Assembly (NCBI GenBank): GCA_031255055.1
Contig: JAIRTG010000217.1
Location: 1-12,709 of the forward strand
Length of the DNA: 12,709 nt
Reading direction: 5' to 3'
Source of the DNA: Prevotellaceae bacterium
GTDB taxonomy: Bacteria; Bacteroidota; Bacteroidia; Bacteroidales; Paludibacteraceae
Made by a program: the position numbers and the translations under genes. How positions within the stretch are numbered: the stretch's first letter is position 1; each line of letters begins with the position of its first letter. Under the pieces are notes generated by a model that ran no database searches, was not told the DNA's origin, and saw only the letters and a list, made by a program, of their open reading frames with translations. Of this stretch, positions 1 to 7,343 are shown piece by piece.

Positions 1-118
1 CGCCGCCTGTTTTGGCAACGTTCCATTCGCCGTCCAGGTTAAGAACGATTCTTGAAGATGTTTCCCGGCAGGCAAGAAGGGAAGATCCCAGCAGTAAAAG
101 AAAGAAATACTTTTTCAT
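1..118 (-). CDS. Lipoprotein, N-terminal part only (possible GH2-like sugar-binding domain)
   Basis: Only the first 39 codons are present; the gene runs off the left edge. The reading frame starts at the ATG whose complement is at 116-118. It encodes a short basic start (MKK), a hydrophobic stretch and the lipobox-like LLAC (cysteine 17), so the product is probably an exported, lipid-anchored protein. After the cysteine the text LNLDGEWNVAKTGG resembles the opening strand of the jelly-roll sugar-binding domain of glycoside hydrolase family 2 enzymes (LDGxW type). That family call rests on a few residues and is tentative. The start overlaps the decayed permease frame upstream on the same strand (CTATGA). 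It is transcribed away from the main operon and is probably unrelated to it. Confidence 0.6.
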   Translation of the reverse strand, partial: MKKYFFLLLLGSSLLACRETSSRIVLNLDGEWNVAKTGG

Positions 119-133
119 AGCAAAAGAGTGGAG

Positions 134-151
134 GTTTCCGTTCCCGGAAAC
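134..151. repeat. Short inverted repeat between permease remnant and lipoprotein
   Basis: GTTTCCG (134-140) and CGGAAAC (145-151) form a perfect 7-base stem with a 4-base loop. It touches the stop codon of the permease remnant. No T-run follows on either strand, so it is not a convincing intrinsic terminator. It may be chance. Confidence 0.3.
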
Positions 152-405
152 TATTCATGCATTTTCTTTTCCACAATTCCCGGAATCAGTTCATTTACCT
201 TACCCGATTGTTTATCCACAGCATAGATGCGGTAGATATGCCCGGCATCGGGATAGAAACTGTCGTAAGACGTTTTGTAGCGCATCCAATAAAGCGCGGG
301 GACAGAACAGGCCGGTCCGAACGCCAGCCCGAAAATGCCGGAAAGCGACGGTGTCCTGTATTTCCGCATATTGCAAAAAGCGATTTTGAAACAATGTGTT
401 AACAT
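151..405 (-). pseudogene. Decayed N-terminus of an FtsX/MacB-type ABC transporter permease
   Basis: The 84 residues look like the start of the roughly 780-residue antimicrobial-peptide-type ABC permeases of Bacteroidetes: a cytoplasmic lead (FKIAFCNMRKYRTPSLSGIF), a first membrane segment (about residues 20-42), then periplasmic text YDSFYPDAGHIYRIYAVD. The frame ends at a TAG (151-153) after EKKMHE. Reading through it gives FPGTETSTLLL, which continues the family pattern, so the stop is probably a nonsense mutation, perhaps CAG to TAG. The frame then ends again at 115-117, where the lipoprotein begins. More than 80 percent of a normal permease is missing, so it cannot be a working transporter. 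Family is inferred from recalled sequence patterns; pseudogene status follows from the length. Confidence 0.65.
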
Positions 406-887
406 AGTAATTATAAAATTTTCAACCGTTTATAGTTTCACCTCCGTTACCATCTGTCCGTCGAACGGATTGATGATGCGGGCAGCATATCCGATATCGT
501 GCCGTCGGCCTGTCCGCAGAGCGATTCGCCTCCATAAAAACGATCTGCTGCACGACAAAGGTATAAAAAGGATAGAAGAAATCCAAGTGTATTTCAAACC
601 ATATGTCGATCCGGGATATTGTGGTGTACATCGCAACGAAGTTTATAAAAAAATGGAACGCCCCGGTCGGGAGATTGGGATCATGTCAAGCAACGCTAAA
701 AATGATGTTGCGGATGTTTTATTCTGCCATTTATCGCTGTTTATCAATAGACTACGTATCAGCCAACAGATACTTAACAGACTTCGTGGTAAGCACTTTT
801 TATCGACGGTATATCTTACAGTAATAAAAAATAATCATCGAATTGCTATTTTCATTACTATTTCTACTTTGATTCATAATTTTTTTA

Positions 888-895
888 TACTTTTG
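888..895 (+). promoter_or_regulatory. Candidate Bacteroidetes -7 promoter element for the sigma-factor operon
   Basis: TACTTTTG at 888-895 matches the Bacteroides -7 consensus TAnnTTTG exactly. A TTTG lies upstream at 868-871, but the spacing of 16 bases is shorter than the usual 19-21, so the -33 half is weak. A start of transcription near 902 would leave a leader of about 85 bases before the sigma-factor ATG at 986. In an AT-rich stretch such matches arise by chance. Confidence 0.35.
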
Positions 896-963
896 CTACA
901 TTTATTTGTGTATCGGTTCCACTACTTCGTAAGAGGTAGAATTAACATAGGGGAGTAAGAAAA

Positions 964-973
964 ACATATATGT
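964..973. repeat. 10-base perfect palindrome just upstream of the sigma-factor start
   Basis: ACATATATGT is perfectly self-complementary and ends 12 bases before the ATG at 986, inside the predicted leader. It could be a small operator or chance in AT-rich DNA. Confidence 0.25.
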
Positions 974-985
974 AATTTTAAAACC

Positions 986-1606
986 ATGAAGAAAAGTAAA
1001 TATGATTTATCTAACTATTCGGATATTGAACTCCGGGACGCTATTATAAATGATGCTGATGAGGAAAAAAGCAGGCAGGCAATCGAATATCTTCTCTGCA
1101 AAAAATGTATCGCAACAATCGAATTTCACTTGCGACGCTTTTTCAATGAAAATGAAATGGAATTAAATGAAGCCGTCAGTGAAGTTTATCTTTACCTTGC
1201 CGAAAAAAATTGGCACAAGTTGAGACAATTTACGGGACGCAACGGCGCATCGTTGAAAACCTATATTTCAACGGTTGTCCGTAATTATTTTCAAAATAAA
1301 GCAGAAAAGACATGGAAGGAACCCCAAAAACAACTGATAAATGATAATACGGAAAACAATATACCGGATAAAACCGAAACATTTGATTTCGGCGAAAGTC
1401 TAAATACGAAGGTCAAAATTGAAAAAACATTGGAACGAATGTCGAATATACGTTACAGAACCATTCTACAAATGCTTTATGAAGACAAAAAACCGAACGA
1501 AATAGCAGCAAAATTAGGTATCGGCATGCCTGTATATTACAATAAATTCCGCTTAGCCAGGAAACAATTTGAAGAATTGTATAATCAATATTACAAATAT
1601 GAATAA
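986..1606 (+). CDS. ECF-like RNA polymerase sigma-70 family factor
   Basis: The 206-residue protein has the two-domain layout of small alternative sigma factors. Residues about 25-108 fit region 2 (helical core-binding and -10-reading part), including a NEAVSEVYLYLAEKN segment and the aromatic-basic LKTYISTVVRNYF that follows. A polar linker spans about 109-142. Residues about 143-200 fit region 4, with a helix-turn-helix in KKPNEIAAKLGIGMPVYYNK. It would direct RNA polymerase to a small set of promoters. It is the first gene of the operon, and the next gene starts 12 bases after its stop, which is the usual position of a cognate regulator. Self-activation of the operon is plausible but is not shown by the sequence. 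It is divergent from textbook ECF factors, so the subgroup is unknown. Confidence 0.82.
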   Translation: MKKSKYDLSNYSDIELRDAIINDADEEKSRQAIEYLLCKKCIATIEFHLRRFFNENEMELNEAVSEVYLYLAEKNWHKLRQFTGRNGASLKTYISTVVRNYFQNKAEKTWKEPQKQLINDNTENNIPDKTETFDFGESLNTKVKIEKTLERMSNIRYRTILQMLYEDKKPNEIAAKLGIGMPVYYNKFRLARKQFEELYNQYYKYE

Positions 1607-1609
1607 GGA
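1605..1609 (+). promoter_or_regulatory. Shine-Dalgarno-like site for the duplicated small protein
   Basis: AAGGA lies 9 bases before the ATG at 1619, straddling the sigma-factor stop codon. Clear Shine-Dalgarno sites are rare in this window, so it supports the start at 1619 and translational coupling with the sigma gene. Confidence 0.4.
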
Positions 1610-1618
1610 CAACACGTC

Positions 1619-2299
1619 ATGACAAACAATAATATAATTCCCGAAGAGCTGTTTGCCGCCGTAATAGACGGCGTTGCAACAAGCCAAGAACGTCAATCGG
1701 TTTACACGGCCATTAAAGGCGATGATGAATTAAGAGAAATGTTCGACGAACTCATCTATGCAAAAATATTTGAGGAAGAAATCGAATCCAATTTTCAAAT
1801 GCGCTATGCCGGTCAAACCGTGAAACTGAAATCGGATAAACCGGAAGGACAAACGATTTCGTTCAATGACGTTTCTTCTCTATCCGCCTATCATTTGACG
1901 GTTAATAAAAATTTTACGAACAGTGATAGATTTTATTCTTCACCTAATCTATACGATAAAACCAAAATTATGTCTACAAATTCAACTCCAAATACAATCC
2001 CGGACGAGTTGTTCGCTGCTGTAATAGACGGCGTTGCTACAAACGAAGAACATCGGCTGGTTTATACCGCCACTCAGGGCGACGACGAACAAAGGCAAAT
2101 ATTCAACAACCTTATCTATATGAAAACGTTTGAGGTGGAAATTGAAACCGATTTTCAAACCCGTTATGCAGGTCAAACTGTGGAATTGGACACAGAATCG
2201 GAAAAACCCGCGCAAACAACACTGTTCAATCGGATTTTCCTGTCCGGAAATAAATCAACGATTGATTCCGACAATCCGGAAAAAAACAGAGAACGTTAA
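1619..2299 (+). CDS. Tandem-duplicated small acidic protein, possible anti-sigma-like regulator
   Basis: The 226-residue protein consists of two copies of one domain, residues 6-70 and 126-190. They align without gaps at an offset of exactly 120 residues, with about 44 of 65 positions identical (shared core ELFAAVIDGVAT, ending RYAGQTV-L). A methionine at residue 118 (ATG at 1970) begins MSTNSTPNTIPDEL, paralleling the true start MTNNNIIPEEL, so the gene looks like two head-to-tail copies fused after loss of the first stop codon. There is no signal peptide, membrane segment or zinc-binding HxxxCxxC. The domain opening (acidic, DG then a short helix, then GDDE-LR) resembles the N-terminal part of anti-sigma factors. 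Together with its place 12 bases after a sigma gene, this suggests that it binds the sigma factor. That role is inference. Confidence 0.6.
   Translation: MTNNNIIPEELFAAVIDGVATSQERQSVYTAIKGDDELREMFDELIYAKIFEEEIESNFQMRYAGQTVKLKSDKPEGQTISFNDVSSLSAYHLTVNKNFTNSDRFYSSPNLYDKTKIMSTNSTPNTIPDELFAAVIDGVATNEEHRLVYTATQGDDEQRQIFNNLIYMKTFEVEIETDFQTRYAGQTVELDTESEKPAQTTLFNRIFLSGNKSTIDSDNPEKNRER
1634..2188 (+). repeat. In-gene tandem duplication, 360-base period
   Basis: The segments encoding residues 6-70 (1634-1828) and 126-190 (1994-2188) are related copies 360 bases apart. They still share text such as GTAATAGACGGCGTTGC. Divergence at many positions shows the duplication is not brand new. The stretch between them (about residues 71-117) forms a polar linker. 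Confidence 0.85.
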
Positions 2300-2349
2300 C
2301 AGCGATTTCATCATTCACTCATCTATATAACAAAATAAAAATTAATATT

Positions 2350-4071
2350 ATGCCAGCAGAAGTAATATTGAAAGTTAACAAAGGAAGTCTGAAAGGAAAA
2401 GAATTTTCTTTCGAGATGCGGGAAAGTTTTGTCATCGGTCGCTCAAGCGACTGTCCTGTCTGTTTTTCGGACAACACGGTATCGCGCTATCACTGCCACA
2501 TGGACATCAACCCGCCCAACGTGACGGTACGCGACTTAGGCGCTTTGAACGGAACGAGGCTTAACGGGAAACTGATCGGACAACGTGATCCTTCGCTTTC
2601 GCCCGAAGAGGCGCAAAAAATAGAATCCGGCGAATTTCAAATGAAGTCAGGCGACAAGCTCTGTTTGGGGAAAGAGTGCGAAATTGAAGTCATAGTCAAA
2701 GAATCCGTCATCAAAAAATCCTTTACATGTACAGCTTGCCGACGTGAAACGGATGAAGAAAAATACAAAAATGCCGATGGTTTGCCGATTTGCAAAAATT
2801 GCTATAACCGATGGATGGAAATACAAAAGATCATAAAAGGTGAAAAGGGAAACGAAAATAAAAAACCTCCCAAACCAACACCCGAACCCGTTCGCGTTCC
2901 CGAACAGAAACCCAAACCACAACCACAGAACGACAAATGTTATGTCTGCGGCGGCGCGCTCGACAAGGGTTCAAACGGCACAAATATTTGCGCCAAATGT
3001 CGGAAAAATCCCGTAAACATCTTGCAGCTCTTATTGAATTTAGCGATGCAGGGAAAAGGAGAAACGGTAAACATTGCCGGATTCAAGAATATTAAGTTAC
3101 TTGGACAAGGCGGGATGGGACAGGTTTGGCTGGTAGAAAACGAAAAAACAAGCGAAAGAATGGCACTAAAAATTATGCTTCCGGACTGTGCAAGAGACGA
3201 GAAAAGCATTAAAATATTTCTCCGTGAAGCATATACCGGTTGCGCCCTGAAAAACGCCAATGTGGTAGAACATTTCAAATTCGGACGTTCAGGGAATATT
3301 TTCTTTATTTTGATGGAGCTGTGCAAAGGCGGAAGCGTGGACAAACTTCTCACAACAAAAGGCGGCTCGCTCGGACGAAACGAACAGGATATGGCAATTG
3401 CTACCAGCATTACGCTTCAAGTATTGGATGGACTGTATTTTGCACATAATGCACTGATCCCCGTCGTGATCGGCAGTGAAGCGGAAAAGCGAAAAGGAGT
3501 AGTGCACCGTGACTTCAAACCCGGCAATATTTTTATCGCCAATGCGGATTTATCCCGCCCGATAGCCAAAGTTGCCGACTTCGGACTGGCAAAAGCATTC
3601 GATGCGGCAGGACTTACAAGTAATTCAAGAGATGGCGGAACCTGTGGAACAATTGTTTTTATGCCGCGCCAACAACTAAGAGATAGCCGTTATGTCAAAC
3701 CCGATGTCGACGTATGGGCTACCGCAGCCAGCTATTATAATATGTTGACCGGGCAATTAGTGAGAGATTTCAGAGGACGCACCGGCGGCGAACTTTATAG
3801 AGAAGTGATCAATAACTCGCCTGTTCCTATCCGAAAACGCAATTCCCAGATTCCGGAACAATTGGCACGAGTAATTGATGCCGTATTACAGGAAGAACCG
3901 AAAATAGGGATTCATAAAATGATAAAAGAAATGTACGGCACAGAGCCGAAAGACGAACATGTGGAAGCACTCGTATTTAAAAAGAAAATCTGGGAATCGC
4001 TAACGCCCGGTTTTCGGGAAAAAGTACGGGATATTCTTCCCGAAAACACTATGAACAATTTAATGCCATGA
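2350..4071 (+). CDS. FHA-domain, double zinc-ribbon Ser/Thr protein kinase
   Basis: The 573-residue protein has four parts. Residues about 5-118 are an FHA phosphothreonine-binding domain with the hallmark residues GRSSDC (30-35), SRYH (45-48) and LNGTRLNG (66-73). Two zinc-ribbon-like Cys4 modules follow, C127/C130/C148/C151 and C197/C200/C214/C217, separated by a Lys/Pro-rich linker. Residues about 245-515 are a Hanks-type kinase: glycine loop GQGGMG (252-257), lysine 274, HRDFKPGN (386-393) and DFG (410-412). The motif where APE is expected reads MPRQQ, without the usual glutamate. There is no membrane segment, so the enzyme is cytoplasmic. It overlaps the phosphatase gene by ATGA (4068-4071), so the two are co-translated and probably antagonistic. 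Kinase activity is likely; the substrates are unknown. Confidence 0.9.
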   Translation: MPAEVILKVNKGSLKGKEFSFEMRESFVIGRSSDCPVCFSDNTVSRYHCHMDINPPNVTVRDLGALNGTRLNGKLIGQRDPSLSPEEAQKIESGEFQMKSGDKLCLGKECEIEVIVKESVIKKSFTCTACRRETDEEKYKNADGLPICKNCYNRWMEIQKIIKGEKGNENKKPPKPTPEPVRVPEQKPKPQPQNDKCYVCGGALDKGSNGTNICAKCRKNPVNILQLLLNLAMQGKGETVNIAGFKNIKLLGQGGMGQVWLVENEKTSERMALKIMLPDCARDEKSIKIFLREAYTGCALKNANVVEHFKFGRSGNIFFILMELCKGGSVDKLLTTKGGSLGRNEQDMAIATSITLQVLDGLYFAHNALIPVVIGSEAEKRKGVVHRDFKPGNIFIANADLSRPIAKVADFGLAKAFDAAGLTSNSRDGGTCGTIVFMPRQQLRDSRYVKPDVDVWATAASYYNMLTGQLVRDFRGRTGGELYREVINNSPVPIRKRNSQIPEQLARVIDAVLQEEPKIGIHKMIKEMYGTEPKDEHVEALVFKKKIWESLTPGFREKVRDILPENTMNNLMP

Positions 4072-4859
4072 AAATGCATACCCCTCTTTTTCAATACTCC
4101 TTTCAGGTGGCATCGCTGGTTGATATGGGGCTTAAACGCTCGTCCAATCAGGACGAAGTCATCGCATGTCCGGAACAGGGCTTCTTTGCCGTATCCGACG
4201 GAATGGGCGGATTGCCGAACGACGGCGGAGGCGTCACTTCCGGCATCATCCGGCAGATATTGCCTATGATGATGAATAATATCACCGCCGAATATCAAAG
4301 TGAACCAACGCCCGAAAATGCCGCCCGCTTACTTTGCGGACAAGTGCAGTTGTTAAGCGATAACATCTACGACACAGGGAATAAAGAGGGGTTTACTCGT
4401 TTTGGGGCAACTCTTTCCGGCGTATGGCTGGCAGACTATCACGCTGTTTTCATCAGTCTGGGCGACAGCCGCGGATATATTTTGCCTCGAGGCAAGAAAC
4501 AAGTCAGGCAGATCACCATCGATCACAACATAGCCGCCTTGTTGGTAGAAAAGGGAGAATTGACGAAAATGGAAGCACGCAACCACCCTTCCAGTTCTCA
4601 GCTCTTTCAGTTTGCGGGAATGCAGTCACCGGCGCAACCATTCGTTTCTATCGTTAAAGTCAAGCCGGGCGACCGCATTCTCCTTTGCAGCGACGGACTG
4701 TATGGTATGGTCGATGAAAACAATCTCTCCCGCCTGATGAGCACTTCAGGTCGGAATCCCGAAAAAGTATGCCGTAACCTGGTGGATGAGGCAAACGCCA
4801 ATGGCGGTCGCGATAATATTTCGGTCGTTTACATCAAAATTTCAACAAACAAAAAATGA
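4068..4859 (+). CDS. PP2C-family Ser/Thr protein phosphatase
   Basis: The 263-residue protein has a complete PPM/PP2C catalytic domain, the metal-dependent phosphatase that reverses Ser/Thr phosphorylation. Visible motifs are KRSSNQD (23-29), AVSDGMGG (41-48, metal-binding D44), SLGDSRGY (130-137, D133), LLCSDGLYGMVD (205-216, D209) and GGRDNISV (246-253, D249). All expected metal-binding aspartates are present, and the length is normal for the stand-alone bacterial type, so it should be active. It has no membrane segment. It overlaps both neighbours by ATGA (4068-4071 with the FHA kinase, 4856-4859 with the second kinase), an arrangement that couples expression of the three enzymes. It most likely dephosphorylates the two kinases and their targets. 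Confidence 0.95.
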   Translation: MKMHTPLFQYSFQVASLVDMGLKRSSNQDEVIACPEQGFFAVSDGMGGLPNDGGGVTSGIIRQILPMMMNNITAEYQSEPTPENAARLLCGQVQLLSDNIYDTGNKEGFTRFGATLSGVWLADYHAVFISLGDSRGYILPRGKKQVRQITIDHNIAALLVEKGELTKMEARNHPSSSQLFQFAGMQSPAQPFVSIVKVKPGDRILLCSDGLYGMVDENNLSRLMSTSGRNPEKVCRNLVDEANANGGRDNISVVYIKISTNKK

Positions 4860-7297
4860 ACAGCGAACAAAAGACATCTTATATAGCAGGTAAAACGACC
4901 ACAAACAGAGGCGCTTCCGTCCGGATATACAGGATAGACGAAACCGTCTCCGGTCGTTATCATATCCTTGCCGATCCCTTGTCGGGTGGGTTTGGCCGTG
5001 TATACCGTATCCGCTATATTGACTGGGATGTTGTGTTGGCAATGAAACAACCTCACGAAAAAATTAACGGCACAAAAAAACAGCGGGAGTTCATCTCCGA
5101 ATGTAGCCACTGGTTCAAACTTGGTGTTCATCCCCATATCGTCAGGTGCCACTTTGTCAGAAACGTAGGCGGCGTTCCTTCCATTTTTTCCGAGTGGGTT
5201 GACGGCGGTAGCCTCACCAATTGGATTTACCGGAAAAGCACGTTGACGGAAACCAATGCAGATATCGACGAAAAGAAAAACCGTATGGGCAAACTCTATG
5301 AAGGCGGAGAACACACTGCACGAGAACGTATCCTCGACATAGCTATCCAGTTTGCCCGCGGATTGAATTATGCTCATAAACGAGGTATCATCCATTGCGA
5401 TGTAAAACCCGACAATGTATTGATAACTTCCGACGGAACCGTAAAAGTGACAGATTTCGGTATTGCCCATGCAAGAGAAGGATTGGGTATCCAACGTGAA
5501 GAATCCGTCGCATGTACCCGCAAATACTTTTCTCCCGAACAACAGTACAATCTCGAAAATGACGTAAAAATGGAGATCACACACCGCACCGACATTTGGA
5601 GTTGGGCGGTATCCGTTCTCGAAATGTTCCTGTGCGACAGGAGTTGGAGAGATGGCGTATGGGCAGGCGCCGATTGTGAATACTATTTCCGAGAAGCGTT
5701 GATACCCATTCCCGAAGCCATGAAACAACTGTTGCGCCGCTGTTTCAAGGAAATGGAATATGAACGCTGGGATAACTTCGGCGAAGTGGAAGTGCACTTG
5801 CTTGATATTTACGAATCCGTAACCGGACGCCCCTATTCACGCTCTGTCACCAAATCGCTCATTAAAACAGCCGATATTCTGAACAACGAAGCCTTGTCGT
5901 ATATCGAAATGGAATTACACGAACAGGCGGAAGCCGTTTGGAAAGAAGCCCTGAATAAACAACCCGATCACTTCGACAGTATCTTTAACCGGACTGTTTT
6001 TCGGTGGAGAAATGCACGTATGGACGACCGTACAGCCACCGATACGCTTCGTATCTTCTGCGAAAACAATCCCACCCACCACAAAGCGCTGCGGCTCTAC
6101 ATGGATATGTGTATGGAACGGCGCGATTACTACGCGGTTTTGAAATTACTGAAAACACACCGTGAATTGCCCGTACCGGATGTAGACAGCCTGCCGGGTA
6201 TCAGATGGTCGACGAGTTCGATCCTCAGCGACAAGGACTTGGAAGAACAGGAAAAGAAATTCAAACGAATTGTTAAGAAAATAGAGGAATGTATCCACAT
6301 CAACGACATGGAAAACGCACTCGAACTGTTGGAAGAACTCTACCTCCTGCCGCCCGTTTACCGCCCGAAACGGCAGGAGGTAAACGATAAAACAGGCAAG
6401 CGTTGCCGTATCAAAGGCGTTCGCTCTCTGTTTGAGGAGAGAACCATCGGACACACTGTCGGCTATTATGCTTTTAACGGCGAAGGATTTGTCGTTTCGG
6501 ACCAGCGATTGTACAATGTCGTCAATGACAAATACTATCGCCGACTGGAAGATGTTTTAAGCCTCTATGTTTTCGGTCCCGATAATTGCACGATTTACGG
6601 CGTTCCGGCCGAACAGAAGAACAGGTATCTTATCAAGGCTTATGACGGAGAAACCGGCAAATGTTTATTCACCTTTCAGGGAGAACATGAAAAATCGGTG
6701 AATGGTTTAACCGTAAGTCCCGACGGAAAATACCTTTTATCGGCAAGCGATGATTGCACCGTTCGGCTGTGGAACATCGGCAGGCGCAAAAGCTCCCGCA
6801 TTTTCACACATAAAGACGAAGTGAAAAGTGTGTTTTTCGGAACTGACGCACATTCATTTTTGTCTTTATCAATAGCTCCGGATGAAAAACAGGGCGAAGT
6901 GTACCTGTGGAATACCAACCCGGAATCAATGCAAGTCATCGGGAACGGCGTAACAAATATCAGTCTCAACTGCGATCGCACAAAATTGCTGGCTTGCAGT
7001 GCAAAAGGGTTTGAAGTGACAGCGTTATCCTCGCTCAAAACACTTGCATTTTGTCCGGTTCCCGATTCCCGCGACAGGATCTCCGCCGCCATATTCTTTC
7101 CGGACGACAGGTACATCCTCTCGGTCGGTACGCAAGGATTGGTTTACTATTGGGAACTCTCGGCAGGAAAGCATCTACGTTCGCTTATTTGCAGCGGCCG
7201 TCACATCGCCATGCACCCTGAAGGAAACTTTGCCCTTGTCTGGGACAAAGAATGTAAATTGATACGAATTAACCATTTATTTGAATTAATAAAGTGA
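4856..7297 (+). CDS. Ser/Thr protein kinase with helical-repeat linker and WD40-like C-terminus
   Basis: The 813-residue protein starts with a Hanks-type kinase (about 34-320): glycine loop SGGFGRVY (43-50), lysine 64, catalytic loop HCDVKPDN (180-187), DFG (200-202) and SPEQ (226-229). The arginine of HRD is cysteine, a non-RD type often activated without activation-loop phosphorylation; the catalytic aspartate and asparagine are kept. Residues about 335-500 are helical and TPR-like (ALSYIEMELHEQAEAVWKEA), then charged and coiled-coil-like. The last 290 residues look like a WD40 beta-propeller; the clearest repeat is VNGLTVSPDGKYLLSASDD (615-633) followed by TVRLWN (635-640). Other blades are degenerate. 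No membrane segment is seen. The propeller and repeats probably bind partners or substrates. It overlaps the phosphatase gene by ATGA. Confidence 0.9.
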   Translation: MNSEQKTSYIAGKTTTNRGASVRIYRIDETVSGRYHILADPLSGGFGRVYRIRYIDWDVVLAMKQPHEKINGTKKQREFISECSHWFKLGVHPHIVRCHFVRNVGGVPSIFSEWVDGGSLTNWIYRKSTLTETNADIDEKKNRMGKLYEGGEHTARERILDIAIQFARGLNYAHKRGIIHCDVKPDNVLITSDGTVKVTDFGIAHAREGLGIQREESVACTRKYFSPEQQYNLENDVKMEITHRTDIWSWAVSVLEMFLCDRSWRDGVWAGADCEYYFREALIPIPEAMKQLLRRCFKEMEYERWDNFGEVEVHLLDIYESVTGRPYSRSVTKSLIKTADILNNEALSYIEMELHEQAEAVWKEALNKQPDHFDSIFNRTVFRWRNARMDDRTATDTLRIFCENNPTHHKALRLYMDMCMERRDYYAVLKLLKTHRELPVPDVDSLPGIRWSTSSILSDKDLEEQEKKFKRIVKKIEECIHINDMENALELLEELYLLPPVYRPKRQEVNDKTGKRCRIKGVRSLFEERTIGHTVGYYAFNGEGFVVSDQRLYNVVNDKYYRRLEDVLSLYVFGPDNCTIYGVPAEQKNRYLIKAYDGETGKCLFTFQGEHEKSVNGLTVSPDGKYLLSASDDCTVRLWNIGRRKSSRIFTHKDEVKSVFFGTDAHSFLSLSIAPDEKQGEVYLWNTNPESMQVIGNGVTNISLNCDRTKLLACSAKGFEVTALSSLKTLAFCPVPDSRDRISAAIFFPDDRYILSVGTQGLVYYWELSAGKHLRSLICSGRHIAMHPEGNFALVWDKECKLIRINHLFELIK
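6341..6382. repeat. Perfect 12-base inverted repeat inside the second kinase gene
   Basis: TACCTCCTGCCG (6341-6352) and CGGCAGGAGGTA (6371-6382) are exact reverse complements separated by 18 bases. The site lies in the linker between the helical region and the WD40-like part. The right arm contains AGGAGGTAA, a perfect Shine-Dalgarno-like string, but no start codon follows at a suitable distance. No T-run follows, so it is not an intrinsic terminator. Confidence 0.8.
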
Positions 7298-7343
7298 TAT
7301 GTTTTGAACAAATCTACCTCTATACAGTAAAAACAAAGAAATC

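Larger units (their letters stand above)
406..985. other. Intergenic stretch without a convincing gene
   Basis: About 580 bases with no frame that I can defend as a protein. On the minus strand (430-636) one frame ends in INPFDGQMVTEVKL, faintly like the lipoyl-type barrel motif of membrane-fusion adaptor proteins, so this part may be a further relic of a transporter operon; the match is too short to call. Open frames on the plus strand across 335-958 have Arg/Leu/Ile-rich text with no recognisable domain. The right portion (about 830-985) is strongly AT-rich and probably carries the promoter and leader of the operon beginning at 986. No tRNA, CRISPR or transposon end was seen. Confidence 0.5.

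Noticed and set aside
134..151. Intrinsic terminator between the permease remnant and the lipoprotein
   Set aside because: The stem is only 7 bases and no T-run follows on either strand.
12..389. A 125-codon plus-strand open frame at the left edge
   Set aside because: It is antisense to the lipoprotein start and the permease remnant, both of which have recognisable protein text; it has none.
430..636. Minus-strand frame ending INPFDGQMVTEVKL, possibly a membrane-fusion adaptor relic
   Set aside because: The resemblance covers about a dozen residues and the rest of the frame matches nothing I know; too little to annotate as a gene.
335..958. A 207-codon plus-strand open frame across the intergenic region
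   Set aside because: It overlaps the permease remnant on the opposite strand, has Arg/Leu/Ile-rich low-information text, no recognisable domain and no ribosome site, and spans the likely promoter.
6341..6382. Intrinsic terminator inside the second kinase gene
   Set aside because: No T-run follows the stem and the reading frame continues intact through it.
2350..7297. Part of a type VI secretion locus (PpkA/PppA/Fha-like set)
   Set aside because: The enzyme classes match, but no secretion structural gene is present and the following genes are chaperone-like.
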